A program made the position numbers and the translations under genes. Under the pieces are notes generated by a model that saw only the letters and a program-made list of their open reading frames with translations, had not been told where the DNA came from and did not search any database. Below, in pieces: positions 32,292 through 45,895 of a stretch of DNA of 64,000 bases. The stretch covers positions 145,381,234 through 145,445,233 of the forward strand of contig CM043958.1 of the NCBI GenBank assembly GCA_014529385.2, given 5' to 3'. The number at the start of each line of letters is the position of its first letter. The stretch's first letter is position 1. This DNA comes from Adiantum capillus-veneris. Lineage: Eukaryota > Streptophyta > Polypodiopsida > Polypodiales > Pteridaceae.

Positions 32292-33239
32292 CTTTGTATA
32301 CACAACCTTACGCTCCTCTGTGGTGTAGGATTTGAAATGATCGAGTGCAAGGTGTAAGTCTGTGGGGTCTTATTGTTCTGTGGACTATGATTTCACTTCT
32401 TCTTCCTTTTGTTGTTGAGCTAACTCTTGATTTTGTCGTCTCCTTATGGTACGGCTCAACTTTGGCTTCTTTGTAGCCTCTAGTTGTGCGATGTCAATGG
32501 GTTGTGGACTACACCACATAATACTTTGAAGGTATTCATCCCAGTTATCTACCAGCTTTCGATGAGCATCACATGCCCCTATATAATTAAGCCATTCTGC
32601 GGTAGATTTCTTTTCATTTATTCTAGCACGCACATTTGCTCGATATCATCGCCTCTTATATCTCTTACTCTTCTTGTCTAATTTTTTATTATGGCCAATC
32701 TCTAGTAAAGAGTCACTAGATGAATCGCTACTTGTGTCTTCTGCTTCCTTGGATAGATTGTCATCTAGGGTACCACTGGGCCCTGAAGAATGGTTTGTCC
32801 CCACATTTGCACTAAGATGTAACTCAGATACTTTGTCCTCAGAGTCAATTCCAATTGATGATTTTGACTCCGAATCGTGTGGGCTATAGGGCTATAGTCT
32901 TGTGAGACGCTACTAGTTCCAATTTCAGTCAAGCCTTCAGCTTGTAGGTCAACAAAAGCTATTGCTTTTATCATATTTAAAGGTACGAGTGGTGGCATTT
33001 CATCCCCCTCAAGTGTTAACTAGGTCGTCCCCCTATTTCCCCAAGTGTCTATGGTTGTTTCTAGGTGGACCCAATCCACATTGTCAGACTCAATCATCCG
33101 AGGTAGAACATCCATATAAGGAGAATCTCTCTTGTGTCCATTTTACACGTGTAACAATACTGCAATAGGGCCAAGTGAACTGTGGTGTCAGATATATAAT
33201 CAATTATAAATCTGTTTCCTAGAGGATGTGCTCGACTAG
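32292..33239 (-). mobile_element. Gypsy M, between protease and RT
   Basis: This is the continuation of the interrupted gypsy M. The first about 75 bases match the end of the window (for example GCAAGGTGTAAGTCTGTGGG against GCAAGATGTAAGTCTATGGG). Several short minus-strand frames here (such as 32,385-32,633) are fragments of the polyprotein linker and not separate genes. Confidence 0.7.
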
Positions 33240-33575
33240 TTACAAGATCCACTCGAATGACAGAATCTTGGAACTACAAGTAGCATGGTTTTTAGACCAG
33301 TCATGCACCATTTTTGCTTCCCTCATGAAAGGACGTACTAATATCATCTCAGATGTCATAGTGTGCTTGGACAAATCCATAACAATGAAGGTATTTCTTA
33401 TTTTGTGTCCAAAGACCTTGATCTTGAGATCTTCTAGCATCCCAATAGGTTTAATAATAGACCCATTGGCCATCTTTACTACTATGATTGTGGTCCCAAG
33501 AGGTCTTCCCATAGGTTCCCAGAAATTTTTAGTCACAATGCTAACCCCAGTGCCACCATCAAGGATTCCCTTCAC
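33240..33575 (-). pseudogene. Gypsy M aspartic protease
   Basis: The frame contains 'ILDGGTGVSIVTKNFW', in which D-G-G-T-G is a variant of the retropepsin D-[ST]-G motif. It is followed by 'GTTIIVVKMANGSIIKPIGML' and 'IRNTFIVMDL', the usual flap and C-terminal strands. It lies between gag and RT in the expected order. The active-site D-G-G variant is common in one group of plant gypsy elements. Confidence 0.75.
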
Positions 33576-34429
33576 AAGTTAATCCCTTGGTAGTGATTGG
33601 TATGGTTGCATTGGATTCATCACCCCTCAAAGTATTGTCCCAACTTGTTAACAGGTATTTCTACAACAAGGTTCTCATCTAGGTTGGGTTGTGGATCTAA
33701 GTGTTCCTCCTCTATTGGCATCTCCCTAGCTCCATCCATCTGTGAAAATTGTGGTAGCCCGACCTTCAGTTCTCCATTGAGGAAAGCTTGAAGAGCTAAG
33801 AATAGCTCGGGGTCTCCATATAGTTTGGACATGATGGTGGTTCTAACTTCTGAAGCCATGAAATCCATCAATTTGGCAATATTTAACGGCACCTTTTGGG
33901 CTTCAGTCCCTTAACGTGGGGAAGATGGGACTACCATTTCTTCGATAGGGTCAGGTAGTCCCTCTGTAAACATTCTTTCCAACAATAAGTCAGTATGCCC
34001 ACTTTCCCATGACTTTAAGTCAGTTTCTTCTTGGATGACACTAGGTATGGCTAGGGGTCAATGGACTTTGTGAGGTTATTGTTGCATAGGGAACAATGTA
34101 TCTGTAATCTGGATCTGCCTAGGTGCTAGTTCTAGATCTCTTTGGGTATCTTCTACCAAACTCCTTAATTGTTTGACTCACTTGATCTCTTATGTAGGAT
34201 TTGGGTAAGTTTCTATCTTCTTCTTGGGTCTTGGCCATCGTGGCTCATGACGATCTTCCTTGTTGGTTTCTTTCCTAGTGGTCAGTTTGGTCTCCATTGT
34301 TTCACCTGAATCAGAATCCTCTTCAGTGTCGTTCATATATACGGGGTCGTCACCAATCCCTATGTTGGTCTTTGAACTAGGGTATGACTTCACTGCTTTT
34401 TGCGATCTCTTCCTTCGTGTTTTGTTTTT
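33576..34429 (-). mobile_element. Gypsy M gag-protease linker
   Basis: Decayed minus-strand frames such as 33,620-33,892 ('LNIAKLMDFMASEVRTTIM...PELFLALQAFLNGEL') lie between the protease and the gag zinc knuckles. They are parts of the polyprotein, with stops at several points. Confidence 0.6.
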
Positions 34430-35745
34430 CTAAGATTGGGCAGTTGATGCCGTGTCTCTTTCCTCAAGAATATGATTTTGTTCTTGGAGCATCGATCGTG
34501 TGAGTACATTTACTGGTACCACATGTGTACTTTGTGATGGCTCCTCAGTAACCTCAATCAAGTTTAATGGCATGATCTTTGGTGCATTTGGATTATTCGG
34601 ACATTGGGCAATCAAATGATCTATGCCACATCGATTATACATAAGTATCAGCATTGTAGATGTGCTTGCTTGATTGGTTTACATTAGTGTAGCATTCTTT
34701 TGTAGCCTAATAGGACACTAGGCTACACGATGTAGACCTCCACACTAAGAGCATTGAAGAGGTGGTCTCTTGGCAGTATAATTGATATTTTGGCCTCTTG
34801 TAGCAAGAGCAGCTACTTGATAGACAGGTTTTACTTGTCCCCAATAGTCCTCCATGTAGTATTGTGGACTTTCTTCAAGCGCATCAATCCCATAGGCAAT
34901 ATTAGAGTCTATATCTTCCTCACAGCCTTCCAAACAAGCAATAGATGACTCACATCCCACTTGATTCACAGAAGTGATTCTCAGATGTGGTGGTTGCGGT
35001 CCTAACACTGGAGGTGGTAAGGGTGTTGTTTGAACAACATTTTGGGCCCTAGGTAGGGAACATGTGTTGTGACGGTTGTTCAAGAAGTGGAACCGGCATT
35101 AATGCAGTCACTCGAGGTGTGTCTGTCCATACTAAGGTTGGTCTATTGGCCATCACGTGCTTAAATACTATGAAATCCTTAGCTTGATGACCATACCTCC
35201 CATAAGCATTGCAATTCCCATTGAATTTTACTCTAAAAGTAGGGCATTCATTGGTACTATGCGGACCATAGCATACTGAGCACCATTGTTGCTCCCTTCT
35301 TGGATACATATGATTATTTTGCAAAGCACGATTGTCTCTAAGACTCTCTTGAATGGCCTGGTGAGATCTACTAAAGTCATCTCAGATATCTTTGGCTCCT
35401 TAGCAATAGGCTTTAGGGTCATTGGCTGATTCCCCGATGCTTGCGAGCTAGTAGATTTAAGCTCAACAGACACTCTTTCTCCTTGAATCATTAAATTATC
35501 CTCTAATTGGATCGCATTGATGGTGACTGCTTCCCAAGTAGTGATACCTCTAATGACTAGGCCATTGTAGATATCCTTATGTTGTAATCCCTTGATGAAT
35601 CTATCAAGTAATTGGTTATTATTGAAGCACTCATTTGGATTACAACGAGAATTCAAATGCTTCAGGCGACTAATAAAGTCTCTCATGGACTCTCCTTCCT
35701 CTCATTGGGCTTTCTGGAGCTGAGATGCTACACCCCAAAGCACTC
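34430..35745 (-). pseudogene. Gypsy M gag, C-terminal half
   Basis: The upstream frame (35,228-35,686) has the gag core 'MRDFISRLKHLNSRCNP' and 'LLDRFIKGLQHKDIY'. The next (35,049-35,324) has 'WCSVCYGPHSTNECP', a CxxC-x4-H-x-x-x-C knuckle. The frame at 34,430-34,654 has a second, degenerate 'NRCGIDHLIAQCP'. Gag packages the element RNA. Homology ends near 35,745, where other repeat DNA begins. The N-terminal half of a gag, probably the same one, is found at 44,464-45,895. Confidence 0.8.
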
Positions 35746-36250
35746 CCTCTCGTATGTATTCTTTCAAGAACAGACTCCTATGTCATAAAATCTAATTTCT
35801 AACCAACCCAAATGACTTTCTGTGAGAGAGTAAACGGGAACAAGGGCTAAGATATAGACATGTGCTTATAGATCTATCGCCAATGGTAAAGGGGCCCAAA
35901 TGAGAGATGGTCTATCAAAGAGCAAGGCTAACCAATGGAGCATAAGACCTTAGGGTTAGCTTCATTGAATATCTCCAATAGTTAGTGTAAAAGTCCTTTG
36001 ACCTTAGGTAAGCTAGGGTTGAGCTTGACGTGGAAACCCGCCGGCCCAAGCTTGAGGTGCTTGAGGTGGGAACCCAGCCCAAGCTTAAGGTGCTTGAGGT
36101 GCTTGATGACTGAGGTGCTTGAGATGCTTGAGGTGTTTGACATGCTTGAGATGCTAGGGTTGTACTTGAGGTGAGAACCCAGCCCAAGCTTGAAGTGCTT
36201 AAGGGCCAAGATTGTGGTGGGAACTGGGCGTAGGCTTGAGGGGCTTGAGG
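35746..36250. repeat. Non-coding stretch with CTTGAGGTG repeats
   Basis: At about 36,040-36,260 the words GCTTGAGGTG, GCTTGAGATG and AACCCAGCCCAAGCTT recur many times in short-range tandem order. The rest has no recognised feature. It separates the gag fragment of M from the LTR of gypsy P. Confidence 0.7.
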
Positions 36251-37360
36251 TGTCAAAATTCAAATATCTAATCCCTACAAGGAGGGGGTGATCCCTACAT
36301 GAGGGGGGATGATAAAGAACACACACACACTGACACAAGGCATGCCTAGTACAAAGAAAGCAAAGGGGACACTTGTCAAGTTTCTCCTCATGTTGCCCTC
36401 ATGGTGTGCTTGAAGCCTATTGGTTGGCCACCCAAGGGGTCCAATCATAATTTAGGAGATTTAATTAATTATCTTTGATTTATCAAGTCCTCTCTCTCAA
36501 AGGGGAAAGGGGGACACTTGTTCCAAGGCTACCCTTGCTCCTTGTAATGCCTCTTGCTTGCGATTGGCTAGGCCTAGAGGGGTCCAATGAGCTTCAAGCA
36601 TGAGCTACAAGGGGGGGTCGACCAAAGCAAGCTAGGGGGTTTCTTAGGGGGTATACTCTCCCACACACACTCACACACATACACTCATTATGCAATGTGC
36701 AAAGTGCAAGAGCTCCCTCTCCTTCTCCAAGCAAGTAGAGGTTGAGAGCCTACACCAACACTCTTGGCTATGGAGTGAAAATCCAGCCAAGAGCCATGCT
36801 TCAATGCTTAAGCTTGCCATCTTCTCCATCTTTATTACTATGCTATTATGTATGCTAGCAAGAAGAGTTATGATAAGTGAGGAACTAATTCTTTCTCCTA
36901 TGAAATGTTTCTTCTTCCTCTTCCCTACCCTCATTCCCAGCTAGCTCTGTCCACCTTCGAAGGTGTTTGAGGTCTTGGGAATGAGGCTTGGGATAGTTAA
37001 ATATTTCTTCAAAAATTTATGTTATGCTTGTGATGCATGAAGCTTTCCATCTTCATTGCATCACCTAGGTCACAAGGAACACAAAGATTGTATTGTAACA
37101 AGTCTCTCTCTTAATGGGAGAAATCGTAATACAAATGCCTATTGGAGGGGGGACCGGCTCCACATAAATCCGGTCCTCAATTGTTGTCATGTTCTCTAAA
37201 TTCTCTCTCTTGCAAAAATATTGTTCATGCCAAGTTAACTAATTGCTATGTTTATGTTGCTATCTTCAATTATGTTTACCCACTATGCTCACAAAGTAAT
37301 TTCTCAAAAGTACTCTCATTAATTTCCACTACTCTCAATTAATAGACCACTTTCATTACA
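36251..37360 (+). repeat. Probable 5' LTR of gypsy P
   Basis: The right border is well supported: the sequence ends TTACA directly before a primer-binding site at 37,362. The left border (TGTCAAAATTC at 36,251) is only a guess from the TG...CA rule. No 3' LTR copy was found in the window to confirm the length. Confidence 0.45.
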
Positions 37361-37361
37361 T

Positions 37362-37373
37362 TGGTATCAGAGC
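37362..37373 (+). other. Primer-binding site of gypsy P
   Basis: TGGTATCAGAGC is the standard plant primer-binding site complementary to initiator methionine tRNA. It starts one base after the LTR end. Confidence 0.9.
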
Positions 37374-37774
37374 ATTTGGTTTCTCTTTTCTTGCATAAGA
37401 AGAGAGGTCCTTAAGTATCCTATAAATGGTTGATGTTGTTAATTATATTAGGGTAAGTGGAACAGGGATCTATTATCGGTTTTGTTGAGCCCACTATGTG
37501 GGATATGGTGCACACCTTGGGAGATCTGGACTTAATAATGGAGTCTTTTTAGACTTGCCTACGGCTTTACCATTATTGATCCATAAGAAGTCCAAAAGGA
37601 GCTTGCCCTAGGCAACTCTGCTATGTTAGACCTACTCCACTACTCTCTATAATTAACCACTTTAAGTCGTGGGTGTAGATACTTAAGGGCCAAATTTTCA
37701 AAGGCTAAGAGGAGTGGCAACTAAGGTTTTGAATTGCCAAAGCATACACTAAGTAGGTACACAAAGTTTTTTAG
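37374..37774 (+). other. Gypsy P leader
   Basis: This untranslated leader lies between the primer-binding site and the gag start. No gene was seen. Confidence 0.6.
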
Positions 37775-39012
37775 CATGGCTAACAATAATCAACAGAGTA
37801 GAATGAACATTGATAGCTTTGATTTTGCACATAAAGGTGTTAATGATAATTTCCCCATGTTTGTGAATTATCTCGTCACTAGGTTGTAGCAAGTTATGGG
37901 CAACCCTGCTTTGCAAGCCGAAGTTACTCAACAACTTCATGCTTATGGGATTTCCCTTCCTCTCCAAGAGGAGAGATAGCTTAGGAGGCCTCTTGAAGAG
38001 ACCCCCAAAAGAAGACTCTCTCCCATTCGAGAGGAGGAATCCAAAGAGCAAGAAAGCAATGAAACATTAAGTTCCTTTGCAGATGTGGCTCCACGAAGAC
38101 GGTAGTCTAGATGATCACCCACTCATCCCAAGAGGAAAAGATCAATACAAAGTCCTTCTCCTTGTCATTTTGAAAGGGAAGATAGGAAACAAAGCAAGAA
38201 AAGGTCTAGAAAGAGGTCACCCTTTTCTCCTTCTTCTTCACCTTCCTCCTCTTCCGACGAAGGCTATGGCTATTCTCCTAGAGAATAGAGGAGGGGAGGA
38301 CATTGCAAATCATACCCTACATGGCGAAGGTCACAAAAGCTAAAGTAGTTCAAGGAGGGAGGAAACAGTATCTTTCTTCTCACCTATGATGGCACCTTTG
38401 GTGCTACCGACAAAATGTTAGCCTTCATCTAGCAATTTGATGCGGCCTTTGGAGATGAGGGCTTCACGCAGTCCTCCAAGATACACCATGTAGCTATGCA
38501 CTTCCAAAAATCAGCTCGTCAATGGTAGGCTAGCCTTCGTGGCAACGGCGAAGCCCCAAAGACATGGAAAACTCTACGAGTTTCCATCATGAAGAAATTC
38601 CTTGCAAGTGATGCAAAGGACAAAGTGCTTACTGAATGGCGCAGCTTGAAGCTCCTCTCTCATGAGTCTATCCACAAGTATGTAGACAAGTTTTGGGATT
38701 TACATCTCAAGGCTACTATCTTTCAAAAGATAGACTTTGCTGAGCAAAGGCGGGATTACCTGAAGAGATGACCGAATACATCAACTCTCAACGGTATGGT
38801 TCTATTAGCGAAGTAATCCATCACACCATGGTTGCTTCACGCATCAATTTCGATCAAGGGTCTAGACTTAATTTCAAGCCCATAGAAAATGACAAAAATG
38901 ATGCAAAGGGGGAAACCAATGCTCAAAATTCTTCCCAAGGCAATTCCAACAACAACAACAATTGGTCCAAAGAGAAGGGAGTTTACAAGGGCAAAAACAA
39001 ACTCTCTCCATA
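37775..39012 (+). pseudogene. Gypsy P gag
   Basis: The frame starts at ATG 37,775 ('MANNNQQSRMNIDSFDF') and is broken by stops and frameshifts. The Retrotrans_gag core is recognisable at about 38,390-38,780: 'FGDEGFTQSSKIHHVAMHFQ', 'WKTLRVSIMKKFLASDA', 'LTEWRSLKLLSHESIHKYV'. A Ser/Asn-rich linker follows at about 38,890-39,000. Several in-frame stops (such as TAG where Trp is expected) show this copy is dead. Confidence 0.8.
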
Positions 39013-39040
39013 AGATCTTGAAGCTTTTTACAAGGACTAT

Positions 39041-39415
39041 ATGTGTTTCAAGTGTGGGGAGCAAGGACATGGCTATCGTTCTTGCCCCAAAAAGAATGCT
39101 TGCAATGAGACTCCTAGGGCTACCACCATCGAAGCTCCAAAAGAGGATGTTCATTGCAAAGGATCGTCACTTTCCTATGCTTTCGGAAAGGTAAGAGAGC
39201 ATGATGCCTTCATCTTTTTTGACCCTGGCTCTACTCACAACTTCATATCAATTGGCCACAAAGTTGGGCCTTCAAGCTTTCGAGATGGGAGATATGGTAT
39301 GGCTAACACAGCTTTCAAAGGACAGCAAGCCTCCGTAACTCCCTTGATTGGGAAGTTGAGGCTTCATGTCCAAAGCTATGTCAACAAAGAAAACTTCTTC
39401 ATCTCTCCTCTTTAA
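39041..39415 (+). pseudogene. Gypsy P zinc knuckle and protease
   Basis: 'CFKCGEQGHGYRSC' is a perfect CX2CX4HX4C gag knuckle. About 50 residues later, 'IFFDPGSTHNFISI' is the retropepsin active site, with Pro in place of the usual Ser in D-S-G. Further sequence follows the protease fold. A TAA at 39,413-39,415 interrupts the frame before RT. Confidence 0.85.
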
Positions 39416-39454
39416 CATGAGGATGTTATCCTAGGGGCGCCATGGTTTGATTGC

Positions 39455-41030
39455 ATGGCTACCAATATGAAGTTCCCTGAAAGGAGAACCTACTTCACCT
39501 ACAGAGGAAAGAACATGTATATAGATGCTAGTGAGTGTGGTCGCACTATTCCACTTGTAAATCCTTCTGCTTTTGATAAGTCAATGAAGAGCTCAATTTT
39601 TGCGTACATGATTTTTGTCAAAGAGTCTCTAAAAGATCCTAAGGTTTCATCAAATGTAAATGGTAGGAATCAAGAAGAGTTAGACTTGTCTAATTTTCTA
39701 AAAGGATTCCAAGATGTGTTCATCGATGATATCCCTATGGACTTACCTCCAAAATGATGGGATGATGACCATCGTATTGAGCTCCTTCCAAGAAGCTCAC
39801 CGCCTAACAAGCCTCCTTATCGAGTCTCTCAAGCTCAACAAGAGGAGATCATGAGACAAGTACAGGAATTGGTAGGCAAAGGGATGGTGAGGCCTAGTTC
39901 CTCTTCTTTTTGTCCCTCCAATCCTTTTAATGCAAAAGAAAGATGATACATACCGTATGTGTGTGGACTATCAAGCACTCAACCATATCACTATCAAAAA
40001 TAGATTTCTCGTGTCTCGGGTAGAAGATCTATTTGATAAGCTACAAGGATCTACCTACTTCAGTACAATTGACCTTAAAAGTGGCTATCATCAAACAAGG
40101 ATAGTGGATGAAGATATCCTAAAGACCGCGTTTCGCACAACGCTTGGTCTTTATGAATATCTAGTCATGCCTTTTGGTTTGACTAATGCACCAGCTATGT
40201 GCAATCGTCTAATGGAGAAATTTTTTAGACCTTATCATAAATTCACTAGAGTGTTCTTTGATGATCACATCATATACTCCAAGTCTTTGGAGGAACATAA
40301 GCAACATCTCCAAGTGATTTTTCAAGCATTGAGGGAGAATAAGCTTTTTCTCAACCAAAAGAAAAGTGAATTTTTCCTTCAAGAGATTCAATACTTAGGT
40401 CATATTATTTCTCAAGATGGCATCCGTATGGATCCATCAAAGTTAGAGGTAATAAAATCATGGCCTAGTCCAAGGAATCTACATGAGCTAAGAAGCTTTA
40501 TTGGTATGTGCGCATACTATAGACGCTTCATAGCAAAATTCTCTCAAATAGCAGGACCACTACATGACTTAACTAAGAAGAATGTTAAGTATATATGGAC
40601 TACTAAGGAGCAAAATGCTTTTGATAAGCTCAAGAAGAAGCTTACCTCCCAACCAATCCTCATGCTTCTTGATCTCTCAAAACCATTTGAGGTCCAATGT
40701 GATGCTTGTGGTGATTGCCTTGGAGTAGTTTTGCATCAAGAAGGGCATGCCATAGCATATGAGAGCTGAAGGCTCAATACGGATGAACAAGTCTTGGGCA
40801 TTTATGAGAAAGAGCTTTTAGTTGTTCTACATGCCCTAGACACATGGAAGCACTACCTATTGGGGACTCCATTTATCCTACGAACCAACCACCAAAGTCT
40901 CAAGTATTTCATGACTCAAACCAAGCTTTCTGACAAACAAATGAGGTGGGAAAATTTTCTTTTGCAATTTAATTTCCATATTGCTCACATTGCTGGTAAG
41001 CACAATCAAGTGGCCGATGCACTTTCATGA
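39455..41030 (+). pseudogene. Gypsy P reverse transcriptase and RNase H
   Basis: The main RT frame (39,930-40,769) contains 'YRMCVDYQALNHITIKN', 'YFSTIDLKSGYHQ', 'MPFGLTNAPAMCNRLME' and the catalytic 'VFFDDHIIYSKS', then 'FIGMCAYYRRFIAKFS' and the RNase H start 'KPFEVQCDACGDCLGVVL'. A TGA at 40,767-40,769 splits RNase H, which continues as 'GIYEKELLVVLHALDTWKHYL' and 'HIAGKHNQVADALS'. Homology ends at 41,049, where an LTR of family M begins. Confidence 0.92.
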
Positions 41031-41049
41031 CGACCAAAAGTTAATGCGG

Positions 41050-41708
<659 letters not shown>

Positions 41709-43015
41709 TGCCCCCCTTCCTCATGTAGATTCCGTCCTCGGAGGCTATTGAGTTGAAGTTGGTTCGTCGAGGTGGAAGAGCATTTGAGATGAATGTCTTT
41801 AACCTTCTTCAGTCACTGCAAAATCAAACAACATTGGCACAGTAATTGCATTCTCATATACAATCAAACAACATTGGCACAGTAATTGCATTCTCACATG
41901 CAATTTTAGACAGACAAATTGATTGGTAAAAGAATTTCAAACAATTTTTTAGCAATGAACATTAAATTGCAATGTAATCAAATGCATAAACAGATGTAAA
42001 GGTAGAAAATTAAACAAGTCTGGGGTCGCTAATTTGACGGTCGAAAGGCACTAGAGATCGAATATTAATACCATGGGTAAGCTTCCTAATTATCTGTGGT
42101 CAATTAAGTTGTTTAATCGCGAGAGCCAAGTATTCATGTTCGACGGCTGACTAGAGGCTATATCTAGAAGACCTTGTAGTTAAGCTATTATAAAAGGAAT
42201 TTCTCATGAAATCATCGCCTGACTGATTACTTTTTCTTTGACCCCCCAAAGTCTTTTCACATTGATTCAGTTATGATGTGTGTGCTTATTTTGTATGCCT
42301 TGGGTTTTTTGCTTTTCAAGGAAAAGCGCCCACACTGGGAACCTCTAGGGCTCAAGTACCATAGGCAATACATGTGAGTGAAGTACCAAATCAAGCTGAG
42401 ATTTCTCTTCCAGCCTAAGATTTTACATTGTGGCACTTTGATTTTTTGTTTGTTCATTTTCAGCATTTTAATTTTGTAACTTTGGGGGGTCATATAACAC
42501 TGTTACCCTCCCCCGGCTCATCACATTAGTAAGCTCCCTTTATAATACTTAAGCTAAAGGTCAATAGGGTCAAGCCCACTAGAAAGCCCTAGTACATTTC
42601 ACACAATGCTGCCTAAATCGGATTAAGAACCTAAGTAACCATTGCTTATAAGGAAGGCATTCCCCATGGTATTAAGAGAAGATCTCTAACACCTAACTTG
42701 GTCAAACTAGCTTAGTCGGACTGCTTGATTTTTAAACCTAGACAAGTGATTATGACAAAACATTACATTGAATTAAATGTTTAATACTAAGCCAATGCGC
42801 TGAATATTATGCTACCAATCACAATCAAAGCAGACAAACATGGATGCAAAAAGATAAGGGCAATGCTAATGGACAAGAAACACCTGTTTGTGTCGATGGT
42901 CGCGCTTGATTTGAAGAGTGAGTCGAGATAAAGATTCCATGAAGGTCCAAATCCTATCAATAGCAACACGCTCCTGTACACACTAGGAAACAAAAGGAAT
43001 ACCTCCAGGAGGGAC
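41709..43015 (-). mobile_element. Family M 3' internal fragment with polypurine tract
   Basis: This is collinear with 8,569-9,780 over its full length. It begins with the polypurine tract (minus strand GAGGAAGGGGGGCA) and includes words such as AGTCTGGGGTCGCTAATTTGA and CACTAGAAAGCCCTAGTACA. Homology stops at about 43,015. It is a truncated family M copy without pol, next to its 3' LTR. Confidence 0.75.
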
Positions 43016-43059
43016 AGTAGTGGAAAAAGAGAACTTCCCTAATCTCTCAACTCTCTCTC

Positions 43060-44505
43060 AAGCTCAACAAGAGGAGATCATGAGACAAGTACATGAATTG
43101 GTAGACAAAGGGATGGTGAGGCCTAGTTCCTCTCCCATTTGTTCTCCAGTCCTTTTATTGCAAAAGAAAGATGGTACATATTGAATGTGTGTGGACTATC
43201 AAGCACTCAACCATATCACTATCAAAAATAGATTGCTCGTGCCTCGTGCAGAAGATCTATTTGATAAGCTACAAGGCTCTACCTACTTCAGTAGGATTGA
43301 CCTTAAAAGTGGCTATCTCATCAAATAAGGATAGTGGATGAAGATGTCCTAAAGACCGCGTTTCGCACAACATTTGGTCTTTATGAATATCTAGTCATGC
43401 CTTTCAGTTTGACTAATGCACCAGCTACGTTCAATCATCTAATGGAGAAAATTTTTAGACCTTATCATAAATTCACTGGAGTGTTCTTTGATGATATCAT
43501 CATATACTCCAAGTCTTTGGAGGAACATAAGCAACGTCTCCAAGTGATTTTTCAAGCATTGAGGGAGAATAAGTTTTTTCTCAACCAAAACAAAAGTGAA
43601 TTTTTCCTTCAAGAGATTTAATACTTAGGTCATGTTATCTCTCAAGATGGCATCCGTATGGATCCATCGAAGTTAGAGGTAATAAAAGCATGGCCTAATC
43701 CAAGGAATCTACATGAGCTAAGAAGCTTTATTGTTATGTGCGCATACTATAGACGCTTCATAGCAAAATTCTCTCAAATAGCAGGACCACTACATGACTT
43801 AACTAAGAAGAACGTTAAGTATGTATGGACTGCTAAAGGAGCAAAATGCTTTTGATAAGCTCAAGGAGACGCTTACCTCCCAACCTGTCCTCATGCTTTC
43901 GGATCTCTCAAAGCCATTTGAGATCCAATGTGATGCTTGTGGTGATTGCCTTGGAGCAGTTTTGCATCAATAAGGGCATGCCATAGCATATGAGAGCTGA
44001 AGGCTTAATACGGATGAACAAGTCTTGGGCATTTATGAGAACGAGCTTTTAGTTGTTCTACATGCCCTAGACACATGGAAGCACTACCTATTGGTGGGGA
44101 CTCCATTTATCCTACGAACCGACCACCAAAGTCTCAAGTATTTCATGACGTAAACCAAGCTTTCCGACAAACAAATGAGGTGGGCAAATTTTCTTTCGCA
44201 ATTTAATTTCCATATTGCTCACATTGCTGGTAAGCACAATCAAATGGCCGATGCACTTTCACAATGACCAAAAATTAATGTGGTGTCTATAGCTACTCAC
44301 AATGATATATCCTCTATGATAGATGAGTATGCTACTGACCCTGACTTTAGAGACATAATGTCAGCCCTTGCTTTGGGGAAGAAAGAGGAATCATTCACCT
44401 TGCAGGATGGTTATCTTCTCCATGGAAATAGGCTATGTGTTACCCATTGCCTTCATGAGAAAGTTATGTATGAATCCCATGCTCCTCCCTATGTGGGGCA
44501 AAGTT
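43060..44505 (+). pseudogene. Gypsy P, second partial pol copy
   Basis: This is a near-duplicate of 39,825-41,048, starting at TCTCAAGCTCAACAAGAGGAG. It extends further into the integrase N-terminal region ('TLQDGYLLHGNRLCVTHCLHEKVMYESHAPPYVG'). RT keeps 'FFDDIIIYSKS' but is split by stops and frameshifts (for example TAA at 43,325 and a shift near 43,845). It shows that two partial copies of the same family lie in the same direction, separated by the family M fragment. Confidence 0.85.
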
Positions 44506-45895
44506 CATATGTGTGGTCCTAGGCATAGTAGACATTGGATGTGACATGCTAATGCTAGCCGGTATGGTCCCATTGAAATAAGAGCTTGGGTGTTGTGGTT
44601 GTGGAGCATAGGTTGTTGAAATAATGGGAGGGGTAAGAGCTACATGAGTACGAGGACCCATAGGTGTATACGATTGGTACACACTTGTAGATAATGTTAC
44701 AGGCATTCAACTACCATGTAGCGGTGATTTACTAACAAATGAGGTCCATAGCGTGTTTCTTGGCATACCCATCATTGGGGTAGGCATGGTAGCCGTGGTG
44801 TCATCAAGGGAAAGATAAGCTAGACTTGGAAAAGTAAAGCTATCACTTGTGGGCTCAGATTGCAATGAGACCCCTGGTGAAACAACATATGGAGGATCCA
44901 TCGGACTTACCGAGGGAGTCTCCTTTTGCGATAAGGTTGGTTGTTTAGCCTTCCTTGTATCCAAGAATCTCATGAGAGCCGTTGAAGGCATGTGAATCCC
45001 CTTGTTCTGTCTCTCTAGCTTAATAACCCTATGGATGATCTCACAAACTCTTTGTTGTTGATCCTCTACACTAGTAGCACCCGTTGTGCATTATAGGACA
45101 TCTAACCAACCCATGTGATAGGTGTGACCTGTGTATAGGTCGGTTAGAGTTTCTATTTGTAGTTCGTACTCACAGTTCTCATTTAGGAACGCTCCATCTA
45201 GGATTGAGGTGCTAGGGGTGTTGTTTGAACTAGATGCCATGTGGCTCTCTATGGGTTGACCCTTAGTGGTAGCTAATTCAAGAGCACTCGATTGCTCTCC
45301 TAGCAAGGATATTGACATAGGGGCTTTTGCTTTTAACTCTCTTCATTGCTCCGCCTTGCGTAAGCTTTCAATTTCCTTTTCCCTAGCCGCAATGATATAC
45401 CGCTCAACCTCTTACACTTCAGCAAGGCTCCTACCATCAAGTAATATAACCTCGGAGGAGAATAGCTAGGAAGAGTCAAGGGGTGCAGCGAATGGAGTAT
45501 TCACGTTGCACACTCTCCAGGAGCATGGGGTCTACGTTGGTCACGAATGGCGAATTTACTTCCCCACCCTCCTCATTCACATCGTTAGCTCCATGTTCGG
45601 AGCGAGTGGCTCTACTAAAGGTTTCCTTCAAGAGACTAAGCACGCTCATCCCGGACCGTGGGCCCATGGCATGCATGTCTTGGCTTGAGCTATCGGGATT
45701 AGGCATTGGGTAACCCTCCATGACTTCGTAGTCAGAGGAAGAGTCACTAGACGTAATTTGCGAGTCTTGAGTGGTACTACCTTGGGTTCCTGCTGAGGGC
45801 CTAGAGCCTAAGGTAGAGGAATAATGAGTGCCCATGTAAACGGAGACACTCTCGGTGTGCTCGTCCTCTAGCACACGACCAGAGCGTAGGTGCAT
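44464..45895 (-). pseudogene. Gag N-terminal half, family M
   Basis: The frame begins at ATG 45,895 with 'MHLRSGRVLED', an opening typical for gag of one group of plant gypsy elements. It continues through Ser/Thr/Pro-rich segments in further frames (45,091-45,318, 44,707-44,991 and 44,464-44,706). Stops and shifts separate them. It lies in the right place downstream of the 5' LTR and primer-binding site at 46.85 kb. It ends where gypsy P sequence begins, so the missing middle of gag may have been lost or displaced to about 35.7 kb. Confidence 0.65.

Noticed and set aside
40209-40391. Minus-strand frame opposite gypsy P RT
   Set aside because: It is a shadow of the RT coding frame.
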